Positions 24,967 to 36,896 of a DNA stretch of 64,000 nucleotides are shown in pieces. Below the pieces are notes generated by a model. It was not told the origin of the DNA. It made no database searches and saw only the letters and a program-made list of their open reading frames with translations. A program made the translations under genes and the position numbers. The stretch lies in NCBI GenBank assembly GCA_002633005.1, contig NMRA01000126.1:198641-262640 (forward strand), given 5' to 3'. Within the stretch, counting starts at the first letter, position 1. Each line of letters begins with the position of its first letter. This DNA comes from Phoronis australis. Lineage: Eukaryota > Phoronida > Phoronidae.

Positions 24967-27900
24967 ATGGCCGGCGAAGTTGTTGTTGATGCTTTGCCGT
25001 ATTTTGACCAAGGTTATGATGAACCAGGCGTTCGTGAAGCTGTACGTATACTGTCGATGTTAGTTGCTCTTTGTAAAATCATGGGAATTAGCACATAAAT
25101 CTACTGGTTTTACTCAGTTAAATGACTAAAAATGGATGCGCATCTGCACATCTGTGACTGTGTTGTTGAGAGCCTCTGTTGTTGGGTGAATTTTTCGTGC
25201 CGTGTGAAACAATAATTTTCAGACTTTAAAAATGCCTTCAGAAATATGTCCCTGCTATTGCGCGTAACAAGGTCTTTAAAATGATACCTGCATCATGTAT
25301 CTACGAGCAATATCTTTGGAGTTGATATTGGCGATTTTGTTGTTTAATAGTTTAATATAACTTTAATAAAAATGAGTTATTATGAGTAATAGGGGAATTT
25401 CGGGTAAATTCGGACGAAACCACCTAGCTCGACTTGCTTACCTACTACTGAAGGTTTATGTGTCAGCTAATAACATTAGATGAGTATTGGGATCTCCACA
25501 AATCTTTTGAGAAACCAACCAATGAGATTCTTTGTTACTAGTTCAGTTTCGATGCCTTTGAATTTTAAGAATAATAACAATGGTCAAAATCGGGGAAATT
25601 CGGATGCAGGTAGGGAAAGTCGAACAGAGTGTCGGGGAAATTTGGACCAGCAAGTTCTGAACAGGTGAAAATTGGACAAAATATATAACAGTACTTTATG
25701 ATTTCAAGAAATGAATTTAGGTTATATTTAGCAGTCTTATCATCAGAGGAGTAATAAAATTTAAGAAGTCATCATGTCCTGGCCACATAAACAACGTAAA
25801 AGTACGTCCACCCTTACCAATTTGGGTGCAGCCCACGTGGTAAACAGCGTCATTGTTGTTGACAAATTAAATTTTGGAGTGACCTCTTAAAACAGGAGGT
25901 CATCACGTGATTACGAAAATCTCTCACGAAAACGTCAAGAAACATGGGTGTCCGAATTTTCCCGCAGCATACAAAAAGTTGGAGGGGAAATTCGGACATC
26001 AGTTTTTTGATTAAATCATGCTTTTTTGTAAGTTTTTCTATTGGAATTAACTCATTAAACTGCATAGTGATGAATTATGCATCAAGTAAATTCAAGTTCA
26101 TTTACATGACAAGTGACCAAGTGACCTAAATAAAACTTGGAAAAGACAGTGTACCTACCGCAGACTTTCGAAATCAGCACATGAAGCAGACGGCAGAGCG
26201 ACATAAGGTGATGAACATGCCTCATATCTGTTGAAACTGTGTTGTAATTCAAGTGAGGTGATAAATAGATTTCTACTATTGTTCAAAGAAGTGAATAACC
26301 TTTTCATTTAGTAGTAAGGCATCTTGATTGTTAACATATTTGACGTTTATTTAGAGTTGTCTGAATTTTACTGACGTCCAAGTTTCCCCGAACTACCCCT
26401 ATGTCAGTAACGAGTTCCTTTTCTATTTTAATTAAATCACATTTTCAGGTTCATTAATTAGGTCTCACAGAGTGTACTGACTGTGTGCTGCCATGCTGTA
26501 CAGTTGATAGACAATACCACGATCTCAACTGGCAGCAGTAGAGACAGTAGTCATCCCAAAGGCCCTCCATATGCAGGAAGTTTGTCGGCAAATTACTCCT
26601 CATACTGATTAAGCCGTGTCATGTTGCTATAAGTACCTTTAGATGGACACCTTAAGAAGCTGTTGATGTCTAACTCTTCCCAGCTCGAACAAATACTCCC
26701 ACAATCAAACTATTTTTCAAACAGTCCTTCTTTCATTTGTCCAAATCGCATACTGACTATTTCTACACTGCTCGCACCAGGGGATATTTATGCATTTGTA
26801 ATGTAGCTGCAATAGTTCTCACACATGTTAGATACCATATTACAGATCTGTCAATGTACCTTCAATGATGTTATGAAACATACCTGGACTGTAGAATAAT
26901 CCTCAGTCCGTAACAAAATCATCATTAAAGTCTTGGTCAAACATAGAAGATGAAGAAAAGACAAAAGGAACATAGGCTACCATGGCAGTGTACTAAAAAC
27001 ATCATTTTATCTATTATAACTCTGCTACCATGACAGTGTACCATCTCCATGGTGTTGAGTTTGTGTTCATTGTTGCTGAGAGATGGTAAACTTAATGTTA
27101 TCATGAACAGACCAATTTTTACAGTGTGGTGCAAGGGGACTGACAGGGAAACGCATGTCTTGCAATTACTAGTGAAAGTTGAAAACTATGCTCGATCACT
27201 ACTTGTTGATATCTGTTGTGTTTGAATACCATATGGTGCTTTGGATGCAGAATCATTCACATGATTTGTGATGTTAATTTTCGACTCTGCCCCGCCACAC
27301 TTAGAAATGGATAATTTAACGATGGTCACTTCAGTTGGTTTATTTTCTGACCTGAGTCCTAATCATACAAATGGTGTCTCATTACAGGCTCTAGCCTTGG
27401 TGGAGGAAGAGACAAGACGTTACCGGCCAACCAAGAACTACCTGGACCATCTGCCTGTGCCCAACTACAATGCATTTGAAGTGTGTACTAGTTTATTTTG
27501 TCTTCAAATCTGGACACATGTTACCCAGGAAATCCAATTGGCCAAAATAAGCAATGAATGTGTTTTCATATTAAAGGCATTTCCCAAGTGTCCAAACTGT
27601 GTGTTTTGACATGTATTTTTAGAGGGGTCTAAGAGATTGTATTCAATAATGCTATTTATTTACAAGATACTTGCAGCCAATTTAAAATAAGCATGCATTG
27701 TTTGAACCTGTTATATGTCCCTGGTATAGCCGTCCAGTCACTCTGGGGCAGTCATTTTCCCAAATGTCTGGTTTGTAGGGCTGTACACTCGCCAAACACC
27801 AGCGAAATTGCTTGTTGTACTTGTGTGATCTTGCCACCAAACTCACAAAATATCTGCTTATTGATTGCACGTCCTCTGCCACAGTCAATTGTAAGTTTAT

Positions 27901-30900
27901 ATTAACTGTAAAATATGATCACCTTAGACTATCCTGATCCCTCTAATTTTTGGTCCCTTTCTTTTGTTGTTACCTCATAGCTACTAATTAAGTGAAGTCA
28001 TTTTAGTTCTTTATTCACCCATGACTAATTGCTGCTCTATACTTAGCATTACATCAACTCGTCAGATGTGACCTGGCAAAATGCGCTTACCAAAACAAGG
28101 AAACCCCGTATGCAGGGGTGTGAAATTCCTATCACCACGAATGACACATAATTGGCAATAGTTGAGAATGAAATAAACAGAAGATCTGAATCGAAAACCC
28201 ACTGCAGTTATGGAAATGTTAACACATTTCAAACAAAAATGCTCAAGCAGAAATCGAATAAAAAGTTAGGCATATTCCTATCATCTGCTCAGTGACGACC
28301 TATTTCCCTTCAAGGCTGATATCTGGTACAGGTTCGGCTCTTACATTGTCTGTGCACGTGACATGAATGGGCCATTCCGGTTCCTGCCAAATAATTCTGA
28401 CTCTTGTCTGTTTCCGGTAGTACTTTGAGCTCTTGCTGAGACAGTTGTGGCGACTTTTTGGCAATTCAATATTTTACCATGTCACCAAACAAAATGTCAG
28501 GTCGCATTGGCCAGCTGCAGGTCGCCCTGTCTAGGAAGCGCATATGAAGACTAATAATTATTGTTTATAAACAGGGTTCTATTTGGCAACCTGTAGGCTG
28601 CCAACGCAACCCTGGATTTTGTTTGTCGACCTGGTAAAAATCTTAAGTCATCACTCAAACATGGAAGCCTTGTTGAAGGTCACATAACAGCGTATGTGCT
28701 GTAATTTGAAATAAAATAACACTAACTACAACGAAGCTTGGTCCTTGGTTGTGATCAGTTTGCAGGTGCTTAGCAATTGTTTAAATGAAGAAAGTGTGTA
28801 TTATGTAAATGTTGTGGGGAAAGTGCAAAAAAGTAAAAAAATAGAATTATTTTTCTCTGTAGTTTCACTGCATGGCTTTGCCTTTCAGACTGATGTCATA
28901 AAGAATGAGTTTGAACGACTACAAGCCAGATTACCCATGGACATCTTGAGTATGAAAAGGTGAAGTTTGACTGGCTGCCTAATCTATCCACCCAACTCAT
29001 TTGGTCTCCTCATTTTGTGACAAAACATATCAGCAGACATTGTAGGTCATGTTTTACTGGCATGCATTCTAAAGACCATTATCCCATGCATTTGATAAAA
29101 CCATGCAAGCTTTTATTAGATCACTATGTACTATACAGCAATCTCTTCATCTTCTCTTGATGTAGGGCTTTGTCTGAGTGTGTATTTACCTTACATGCAT
29201 TTTCATATTCAGTAGTTATGTTTTGTATGCTTAACATTCTTATAAAATTTTGCTTCCTTCTTTTCATGCTCAATCAATATTAAATTCTAGGTATGAGCTG
29301 CCCCAACCCCCACCTGGTAAAATGACTGACGTGGCTACATGGACAGAGTGTGTTGAGAACTCACAGGCACAGCTGGAACACCAGGCTCTCAGGTGTGTAC
29401 CCATGGCCTTAATTAGTTGAATAACTGCTTAAACACAGAATATTTTTATTGGATAAAGTCTGAAGTTTTACAGCTCAGTCTAACACAATCATGGCTCGTA
29501 GTCTGGTGGTGCCAACAAGCTCCTGGGGGCTTTAGTTTGCTCATCCCCTCACCCTACCTGAGTGGATAGGTAGGAAATATTTTTTTTGGTTTGTGTGATG
29601 CAAAATGTGCAAGTAATATCAATATTTATTAATATTTTTAGTGTTGCAACTGAGCTTCGTGTCCCCTTCTCATGGTTGCATGTGTTGTTTTGTCATAAAA
29701 ACCTTTCTTCTTAGAATTAAGATAATTCTTGATATGTCTATTGAAATAAAACATTTTGAATGACAGTTTATGGTTGGTTGAAGGATAACAGTTTGACTTT
29801 CATTTGCTCCCATTTTCTGCAAATGAATTAAAAAGGCAGAATGATGAATGTGTTCATTGTTGATCTGAGATCATTATAACTTCATTTTCCAAAACACTTT
29901 TTGTTTCATCCCATGGCAGAAGCTGACGCAAATCACAAATCTCCATTTGGCTGCTATGATTACAGGATTGCCAACCTGGAGTTGATGTCACAGTATGGTG
30001 CTGAAATGTGGAAGCTTCATAATAACGTTTTGCAGAATATGGTGGAGCAGGCTCAAAAACAACTTCAGGATCTCAGGTGAATGAATATTTCAACAGGATT
30101 GAGTTAGAAAGAATACTTCCAATGATCTTTTACATTATTTGTTGGACTGCACAAACCCATGCCTGTGAGACGTAGGCTGGCTGTGAGCCTTGTTTAGTGG
30201 TAGAATAGTTGTAACTTGAAAGTTTGATTCAGGCTATCACATTGTTTTGGATTTTTTGTTGTTTTGTGTTGTCTTGGCAGACGTGTTCTTGCCGAGAGGG
30301 CTTCTACTGACATTGATTTTTGGATGGATGTGACTACTGTGGCCCCCCCTAGTAGCAATTTTGTTTCTTGCTTCTCCAGTGTTATTTCATTGCAGCATCT
30401 TTATGAAAGTTTGCAAGGCTTTTTCTATGAATTGGACAACGAATGATGATATTTTTCTGGTGGATGTGATTGCCACTGCACCTCTTAGTCACAGCTTTAT
30501 GTTTTATGTTTGCTGTGTCAAAAGAGTTCCTTGACAGAATTTCATTAAATTTGGCAACTAGGTTTCTATTAAGATAACTATATCTTTCTATTTTTGGCCG
30601 GATCAGACCTACTGTATGACACCTGGAAGTAGCACCGATTTTGTTATAATTTTCAAGTCTGTTTATTTGTGTCAGACTCCATATCAGCCTAACTGTTTAA
30701 AGGATCTTGAATGAGAAAATTGCTGATTGACAAAAGCGCAACATTACTGATGATGAGTTTCTGACAGGTCCAACTGCTGTTACACCTCTTAGTGGCAATT
30801 TTTTTTTTTAAATCCACAGCTGTTTTCCTCAACCTCTAGCAGGATCTTCGTGAAATTTGTCAAGTTTATTCCTGTATGAATGTGGCAACAGATGCCAACT

Positions 30901-31989
30901 TCTTTTGGATATGTATTCATCACCACCTAGTGGCCAATTTTATGATAGTAATAAACGCTTGTAGAGAGAACCACAGCAGTTGCAGTGCAGTTGTGGGTGC
31001 ATTTCACCACTTTGTGTTGCTCTTATATTTTGTATTTATTTCTTGTACTGACAAGAAAATGACACCAATGTTGAAATTGATTTTTCTGTGTTTATTTGAT
31101 ATATTTCACTATTGGCCAACCTCAGCGTCTATATATTTACAGATTGAAAAAACACCTTTTTGATTTTAGGAAGCAAATTCAAGATATTAACTGGCAGCGG
31201 AAAAATGAACAGACCCGAGCTGGTGAAAAACTAAAGGCGCTTGAAGACAGGTAGACTAGTATTGTCTTAATTATTATTTAAATGGACATTTCTAATTACT
31301 CACCAACTAAATATTATAAACTGTGTCATTTTACCCAACAAATCAGTTTTTAAATCTTTCCACTCTATGGCGGAAATAATTTCCAGATCTAACCAGTCCA
31401 TCCAGGACATTTGCAAGCAAAATGTGCAGCAAAATGCCATGTGCTTCTACAGGTTAGGCCAACTTTTCCAAGCTTGAGCTGCTTCATATAAATCACTGTG
31501 ATAGTAGAAACCAATTGCTATCATTCATGGCAAGGAATAGCTGAATGAGCATATCATTTTAAACAATTATACTAGTACTTTACAGAGGTGGCAATACATG
31601 GTCTCGTATTGTCTTTCATTCCATCTGTGACATCTACTGTTGAATATGTTTCTGCTGAAAGATCAAGTGCATTGTAAAATTTTTTTTTCACAGTGAGGCT
31701 AAATGTTAGGAAATGTAAAATCAGCATTTCTTGTTCAAATACTTCTAACTTGGGTTTCAAAGTCTGTTTTGCTTGGTTTCTTCTCAGGACAAACAGATGC
31801 AGAATACAAGTTTTGTTTGACTTTGCAAGGTAAAAAGAAAATAAATTTTATTACTTTTAGATGTTATTACATAAATAAGTGTCATCTTTGTGTTTGTTTT
31901 GCAGTTGGGTCGGGCTTGTGAGTAAAAATTATGAAATAGAACGAGTCTGCGTGGAGCTGGAGAAAGATGTGGGCATGGTGGACAGATGA
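24967..31989 (+). CDS. BCAS2: BCAS2 / SPF27, pre-mRNA-splicing factor of the PRP19-CDC5L complex
   Basis: BCAS2 (SPF27, yeast Snt309-like) is a small, mostly helical subunit of the nuclear PRP19/NineTeen complex that helps activate the spliceosome. Seven exons with GT/AG borders: 24967-25041, 27388-27480, 28889-28959, 29291-29392, 29966-30076, 31170-31250, 31905-31989. They sum to 618 bp, 205 residues plus TGA. The protein opens [20 protein letters not shown] and continues with [69 protein letters not shown] and [14 protein letters not shown], matching the vertebrate protein end to end. The start has strong context (A at -3, G at +4). Human BCAS2 is 225 residues; this one ends about 20 residues earlier, with GMVDR. 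Intron 1 holds a TIR transposon and intron 5 an inverted family A copy. Confidence 0.96.
25390..26401. mobile_element. Tc1/mariner-like TIR element in BCAS2 intron 1
   Basis: The left end ATAGGGGAATTTCGGGTAAA and the reverse complement of the right end, ATAGGGGTAGTTCGGGGAAA, match over about 28 bases with five differences. TA stands at both outer edges (25390-25391, 26400-26401), the target duplication expected for Tc1/mariner elements. The motif GGGGAAATTCGGA or near copies recurs inside at about 25592, 25634 and 25984. No transposase frame is visible, so the ~1-kb copy is non-autonomous. Superfamily is inference from the TA flanks. Confidence 0.75.
30270..31045 (-). repeat. Family A repeat, inverted copy in BCAS2 intron 5
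   Basis: Read on the minus strand, the head (AAGAGCAACACAAAGTGGTG then AAATGCACCCACAACTGCAC) lies at about 31000-31045. Diverged monomers follow, including GCCACTAGGTGGTGATG at about 30925 and GCTACTAGGGGGGGCC near 30345. Confidence 0.65.
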
Positions 31990-32490
31990 GATTGAGAAAG
32001 GAGCAGACGTGTCTACAAAGTGTCTTTCAACTTTGTAAACAATGTACATCTTGGTGGACTGATGAGAGCCGGTTTGAGACAGATATGAACAGACGAGATG
32101 TACCAAGTTTCACAACCTTTAAATTACGAAAAATTCAAACCCCTGGTTTCACACGGATTTCCACAGAAAAGAGATTTTCATTGCTTGAGGGTCACAACAA
32201 ATTGTTTTGGAAAGAGCAAAATTTCAGTGTGAAGTCATTCTCCTTTACACAACATTGTTATATTCAGTAACTTGACTCTTGTTTATTTGCAATGGAGGCT
32301 TTTATGTCCTAGTTAGTATTATGGTTTGACTGATTTAGGCTTTTAACATATACTGTGTTTTTGTGCTTAAATATCTGAACATCTCATCTTGTGAAAACTG
32401 GTCTACTTGTCATTCTTGTAGTTTGAAAAATGGAAACCAAGTGTTTGTCATGCTGCAAGAACATTGATTACATTTTTTTATTTTAAACTG

Positions 32491-32496
32491 AATAAA
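32491..32496 (+). terminator. Candidate polyadenylation signal of BCAS2
   Basis: AATAAA about 500 bases after the BCAS2 stop codon, in AT-rich sequence with no other gene on this strand. Confidence 0.5.
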
Positions 32497-33522
32497 ATTT
32501 GTCTAAGATTGCTGCATTTTCTTTAGATTCAAGTAGAAGAATCCTAGAAATGTTTCTAGGTCAAAATGAGAACTAGGCCCATCTCTGATCATACGAGCAG
32601 TAAAATAAATGTTTCATGGCAGTTAATTGTGTACAGGGTGGACTAAAAATGTTACCCAAACATATTTCTTGTTTCTACTATATGTCATTTCAAAGGTGTG
32701 CACAGAAACATACTTCTTTTTGATATTGACTCAGTATCTTATTTTATCAAATTGTTAAGACTATGCTACAATTTACGACAGGCACATGACCACTTAGTCA
32801 CAGTTGCTATGCACATTTGGAAGTTTGTCACAACACGGTCACATTTATACCCACCAATGGAATCCTTCACATTGCCTCTAGAGCCTCTGTTGTTTATGGT
32901 TTGTTTTGTGACAATTCATTTGTGGAGAGATTTAGTTCCTGGAATGTATTAGATTGCAATTTAAGTGTTTTTTGTCTTAACAGCTCCCCGCGTTTCAAAA
33001 AATCAGCTTAATGGATACCCGGATTCTTTAGTTTCTCAATTTACACCTAAATGCGTTAGGTGCTTATGCGTTACAGTGACCATGAAGAAACTGAAAAACT
33101 GTCAGCTAGTGAAACTGAGTAGCCTGGCACCACAGCCTTTATGCAATACTGGTTGACTGCCATACAACAACGTGCTACATGTCTCGTAGTAAGCATCAGT
33201 AGAGTGTCTTTCATATTTTATTTAATAAACTAGTAAGAACGCAACAGCTGTCATAACAAAGGAATGTAACATTAAAGTCATATTACACAGTCTTTGGTGA
33301 TTGTCTAGTAACAAATTTCAGGTACTTTCATAAAGTACCATTTGAATGTTTAAAGCAATACAACTTTAACAAAATAAACGGAATGCTTCAAATAAGATAT
33401 AAATTCAACTGATTGCTTTAGTGCAGACTACAATGTACTGTTTACCACAAGGTGTCCCTGAAATGTATTTGCACAATAACTGTCTATGTGGCATAGTTTG
33501 AACAAGATCACAGGTTTAAAAG

Positions 33523-34160
33523 GATAAATCCTGTTTTGATGATTTCAACCAATCCTCATTCTTTCACTTGCTAATGCATCATTGGCATCAATCTTTCAAG
33601 TAAAAGGCAGGAATCAATTAAAAATTCAAAATCGCTATATCCAGTGTTCGAGCTTCAGCAAATAAGCTGCTGGCCCACCAGGGCAGTCACTGACCTGGCT
33701 CCCACGTTGTTGGCCCTGCTTTTAGCATCCTAACTACATTTTTCTCAAATCTTTCCATTTTCACTAAATGCGCCTGTGCTTGAGAACACTATATTTGTTT
33801 TGCTATTACTCAAGGTGAGAATTTATTGCCAACAAGCTTCAGAAGTAAAAATGTTGGTGTTCAAGAGGTGAGAGGCAAACACAATTAGTCGATGGACCTT
33901 TTTTGAATTAATTGAATACTAGATCACATTCACATAGGGCCAGGCCTATGTCTGAAAGTTACTGGCCTGGTCGCAAATACATTGGCCATGGGCCACCATG
34001 TATTTCAAACGCTAGCTATGTCACAGATTGGGCAATATGATCCTTGGTGGGCAGTTGCCGTGTAATTCGCTAAAAGCATGGGTCATACCCATTTAGCAGA
34101 CTTGGAAAGGAGTTTTCAAATTTTCCTCAAAATTTTTGAGGATTACCTTGGGTTTCAGGG
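33523..34160 (+). repeat. Family B interspersed repeat copy
   Basis: AAATCCTGTTTTGATGATTT and CTTGCTAATGCATCATTGGC at its left, and TCCTTGGTGGGCAGTTGCC plus AAGGAGTTTTCAAATTTTCC at its right, match the inverted copy at 15300-15535 in the same order. About 400 extra bases separate the two halves here, perhaps a later insertion. Confidence 0.6.
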
Positions 34161-34306
34161 CATTATGTTGTTTCAGAGAACTGAATGGGAAAATTGTTTT
34201 AGTACATGTATGTATGTTGACAGGCCAAAACTGGGTTTGGTATCCTTTTAAATTCACAGAGGTGATCAAAAATAATTAAAATTTTTAAACAAAAACAAAC
34301 GCATTG

Positions 34307-34312
34307 TTTATT
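34307..34312 (-). terminator. Candidate polyadenylation signal of the SLC35C1-like gene
   Basis: AATAAA on the minus strand, about 270 bases after the stop codon. Confidence 0.5.
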
Positions 34313-34583
34313 GACTAGGAAGAAGATAACTGGTCTTTCCATTTCCAGTACTGAGTTTCCAGTATCATTGCTTAAAAAATTTTGTTCTCCAAAACCCATC
34401 CGTTTTTTTGCCATTCCCATACAAACAGAGAACGCGGTGACTCGTGCACACTTTCACACCAAGGTGTAGGCTCAGGCACAGAGTCTGATCGAGAAAAACT
34501 GAATTTGAACACGCAGAGTTATACTAAATTAAGCGTACATTTGTGGGACACCCTGAACAGTTGAGTGGTTCATAGCCAGTACA

Positions 34584-35681
34584 TCAAACTTGGTGCAAGA
34601 CAGAGTTCAACTTAAGAGATGATTCTTTTACAGCTATACTACCATTCAAATCCTCACTCCTCTCAACTTGATTGCGATTAAATTTTTGTAGATCCTCGCA
34701 AGATGTATTCTCTTGAATCTGTACAATGGCATAGGCCAATGCACCGCAGATTACTAAAACATTACTACACCACCATAGCAGTGATTTGACCTCTTTGAAA
34801 TACAAAACAGCAATCAAAGTTTGGACAACTGATTTTGTATTATTACTAATGTGGTGAGTGACTGGTGAAGTGTAGTAGACCTGCAGGGCACTGGACCAGG
34901 ACATTAAAAAGCTGAACACACCCGAGGCAATCAACGTCAACCAGAACTTGGGCTGGTAAGTCAGATCTAGTGTCACTGTCGCCTGAAGTTCACCAGTCAT
35001 GAGCAGCATTGGCAGAAATATGATCACGGAATTAAAGTTATTGTGCAATGTCACCTTAATCGAGTCGTTGTTGAACTTGTCCAAGTTTAGTTTCAGCATA
35101 ATTCCGCATGCAGCTACGAAGAAACTTGTTAAAATACCGTAGCACACACCTCTCAAAGACAGTGTTCCAATAAAATGCTCTTGGTCTATGGCAAGTACAA
35201 AGCCCACCACAACAACAAGGCAGCACAGAACAGTCGCCATGGAAACTTTCTTGTGTAAAATTACAGCTGATAAGATGACTGTGAATATCAAGGTCAATGA
35301 CCGAGCAAGTTGGAAAAACGAAATCCCAACGTGTTTCAGACAGAGGTTATTAAATGTCAGCATAAGCACAAAAATAATTGAAAACGCCAACATGGACTTT
35401 GTTGTTGTGGTCCTCCAAGAAATCATCAGAGCTTCATTATTGCGAGGGTCCCAGAAATGTGTCGTGTGACTAGATAGCATTATGAACAGGACACAAACAA
35501 TGCATTGAATCCAAGCTACAAACAGTGAGATATCCTGGGCATCAGAATGATTTCCTACTAAATACTTGTTGAAAAACACCATAGTTATAGATATTATCCA
35601 GTAGAGCAAGATAACTCCCACAATCATCACTCTTCGAATAATTGCCCTAGCAATAGCAGTAAGTACAGACTTGAGATTCAT
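34584..35681 (-). CDS. SLC35C1: SLC35C1-like GDP-fucose transporter (Golgi nucleotide-sugar transporter)
   Basis: SLC35C1 exchanges GDP-fucose into the Golgi lumen for fucosylation of glycans. The frame from ATG 35681 gives 365 residues; the human protein has 364. The frame stays open upstream to another ATG at 35873, but a pyrimidine-rich tract and TTACTAG lie 8 bases before 35681. I therefore read 35689 as the 5' edge of the coding exon, with the upstream open frame as intron. The drug/metabolite transporter fold is evident as about ten hydrophobic segments. Family matches: LYWIISITMVFFNKYL, TFNNLCLKHVGISFF, RSLT, YYTSPVTHHIS, TLIAVLYF.EVKSLLWW and the C-terminal ICGALAYAIV. Two normally conserved stretches differ: FFQLARSLTLIF for FYNVGRSLTTVF, and HISNNTKS for NVSGTAKA. 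It is GDP-fucose-transporter-like, but its substrate is unproven. Confidence 0.9.
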   Translation of the reverse strand: MNLKSVLTAIARAIIRRVMIVGVILLYWIISITMVFFNKYLVGNHSDAQDISLFVAWIQCIVCVLFIMLSSHTTHFWDPRNNEALMISWRTTTTKSMLAFSIIFVLMLTFNNLCLKHVGISFFQLARSLTLIFTVILSAVILHKKVSMATVLCCLVVVVGFVLAIDQEHFIGTLSLRGVCYGILTSFFVAACGIMLKLNLDKFNNDSIKVTLHNNFNSVIIFLPMLLMTGELQATVTLDLTYQPKFWLTLIASGVFSFLMSWSSALQVYYTSPVTHHISNNTKSVVQTLIAVLYFKEVKSLLWWCSNVLVICGALAYAIVQIQENTSCEDLQKFNRNQVERSEDLNGSIAVKESSLKLNSVLHQV

Positions 35682-35700
35682 GGCCAATGCTAGTAAGACA
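35682..35700 (-). other. Splice acceptor and start context of the SLC35C1-like gene
   Basis: TTGTCTTACTAG immediately before CATTGGCCATG fits a 3' splice site just ahead of the start codon. It predicts an untranslated first exon to the right, not located. The start has G at -3. Confidence 0.5.
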
Positions 35701-36453
35701 AAAATAAGAGTATGAATAAATTCTAAATAAATGATTAGGTGAAAAAATGCAGTTCTTGATTTTGGATAATCTGAAACTGTATGCAACGTCCAGCTGTTTG
35801 TTGCCCACAAAGTGATAAAAACTTCCAAACAAGATGAAACTGGCAACAGTTTTCCACCGATGTGGCAGCACACACTAGGGCCGAGTATTTGTAGTCGGCA
35901 CGCATGGATGCATCTGTAAAGATGAACGACGTCAACGGTTTTGCCTCAACATTCCTTGATTTGTAAATTAGCCAACTAATTCACACACAGATTGTTTTTG
36001 AATGTATTGTGAACCAGAGACTGCTCTCTTTTAGTGGAGATGTACTGATGTTACCAGGGGTGATGGCTGGCAAGCGCAGATGAGCATCATAGCTGAAAAA
36101 GGAAATGAATAACTTGAAATTTACCTAACATTGGACACTGAATTTGCATGTCTTAAGTGCTGTCCACACACAGACTTGCCCTAGAACGTTTGGAATGAGC
36201 TGTCGCTAGGTTTGAGTGCTGTCTGGTCGCTATTTAAACTAGCGCAACTTGCCCCACGTGTGACAGCTTATATTATTGAGGTGGGGTAACTTACCACTTG
36301 TAGTTGCTGTGGGGTAGGGCGGAAGCAATTATCAGCTGCGGTCACATACAGATGGGTTTACTTTTGTGCACAATAGCACAATACTCGCATAAGGCGGTCA
36401 CGCCCAGCAGAGCAACGACTTCCACCTTACCCTTATCCTAGTTATCGGATGAG

Positions 36454-36468
36454 AGTGTGTGTGTGTGT

Positions 36469-36503
<35 letters not shown>
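36454..36503. repeat. (GT)n microsatellite
   Basis: GT dinucleotides with one GTGA interruption. Confidence 0.95.
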
Positions 36504-36510
<7 letters not shown>

Positions 36511-36528
36511 GTGCAGTGCGTGTGGACG

Positions 36529-36596
36529 TTTCACTTAAAACTGGGGTAAGTTGCACTGANTTTCACTTAAGTTAAAACTGGGGTAAGTTGCACTGA
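36529..36596. repeat. Duplicated ~31-bp segment around a single N
   Basis: TTTCACTTA...AAACTGGGGTAAGTTGCACTGA stands on both sides of the N at 36560. The right copy has a five-base insertion (GTTAA). This may be a true tandem duplication or a failed contig merge. Confidence 0.85.
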
Positions 36597-36829
36597 TGTA
36601 AGTTGTTCTGGGGTAGGGTGTGGACAGGATTTTATGCCTGGCATAATAGCAATTTATCACTGCACTGGTCAGGTATAGCAGTCTCTGATAATGAGAACTA
36701 GGCAATCACTGAATAATGGGCCCATTATTTCCGTGGATGAAACTGGTTCTCAATATCAGGGACCGCTACATCCGACCAATGCCAATAAGTCACATACTCA
36801 TAGCTACTCGATATAGTCTTGATGCAAAG

Positions 36830-36896
36830 CACAGGCACCTTTATCAGCCCTCGACGATATATACTACATCGTCGAATGCTGATACAGGTGCCTGTG
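36830..36896. repeat. 29-bp inverted repeat with 9-base loop, flanked by GCAAAGC
   Basis: The arm at 36830-36858 (begins CACAGGCACCT, ends CGACGAT) pairs with 36868-36896 at 26 of 29 positions. GCAAAGC occurs at 36824-36830 and again at 36899-36905, like a short target duplication. Confidence 0.9.

Larger units (their letters stand above)
32000..34300. other. Intergenic stretch between convergent BCAS2 and SLC35C1-like genes
   Basis: Holds the BCAS2 3' untranslated region at its left, a family B repeat at 33523-34160 and otherwise AT-rich sequence without a recognised gene. Confidence 0.5.

Noticed and set aside
35682-35873. 64-residue N-terminal extension of the SLC35C1-like frame
   Set aside because: The frame is open, but an acceptor lies just before the inner ATG, and starting there gives 365 residues against 364 in human. 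The extension has no similarity to the family's N-terminus.
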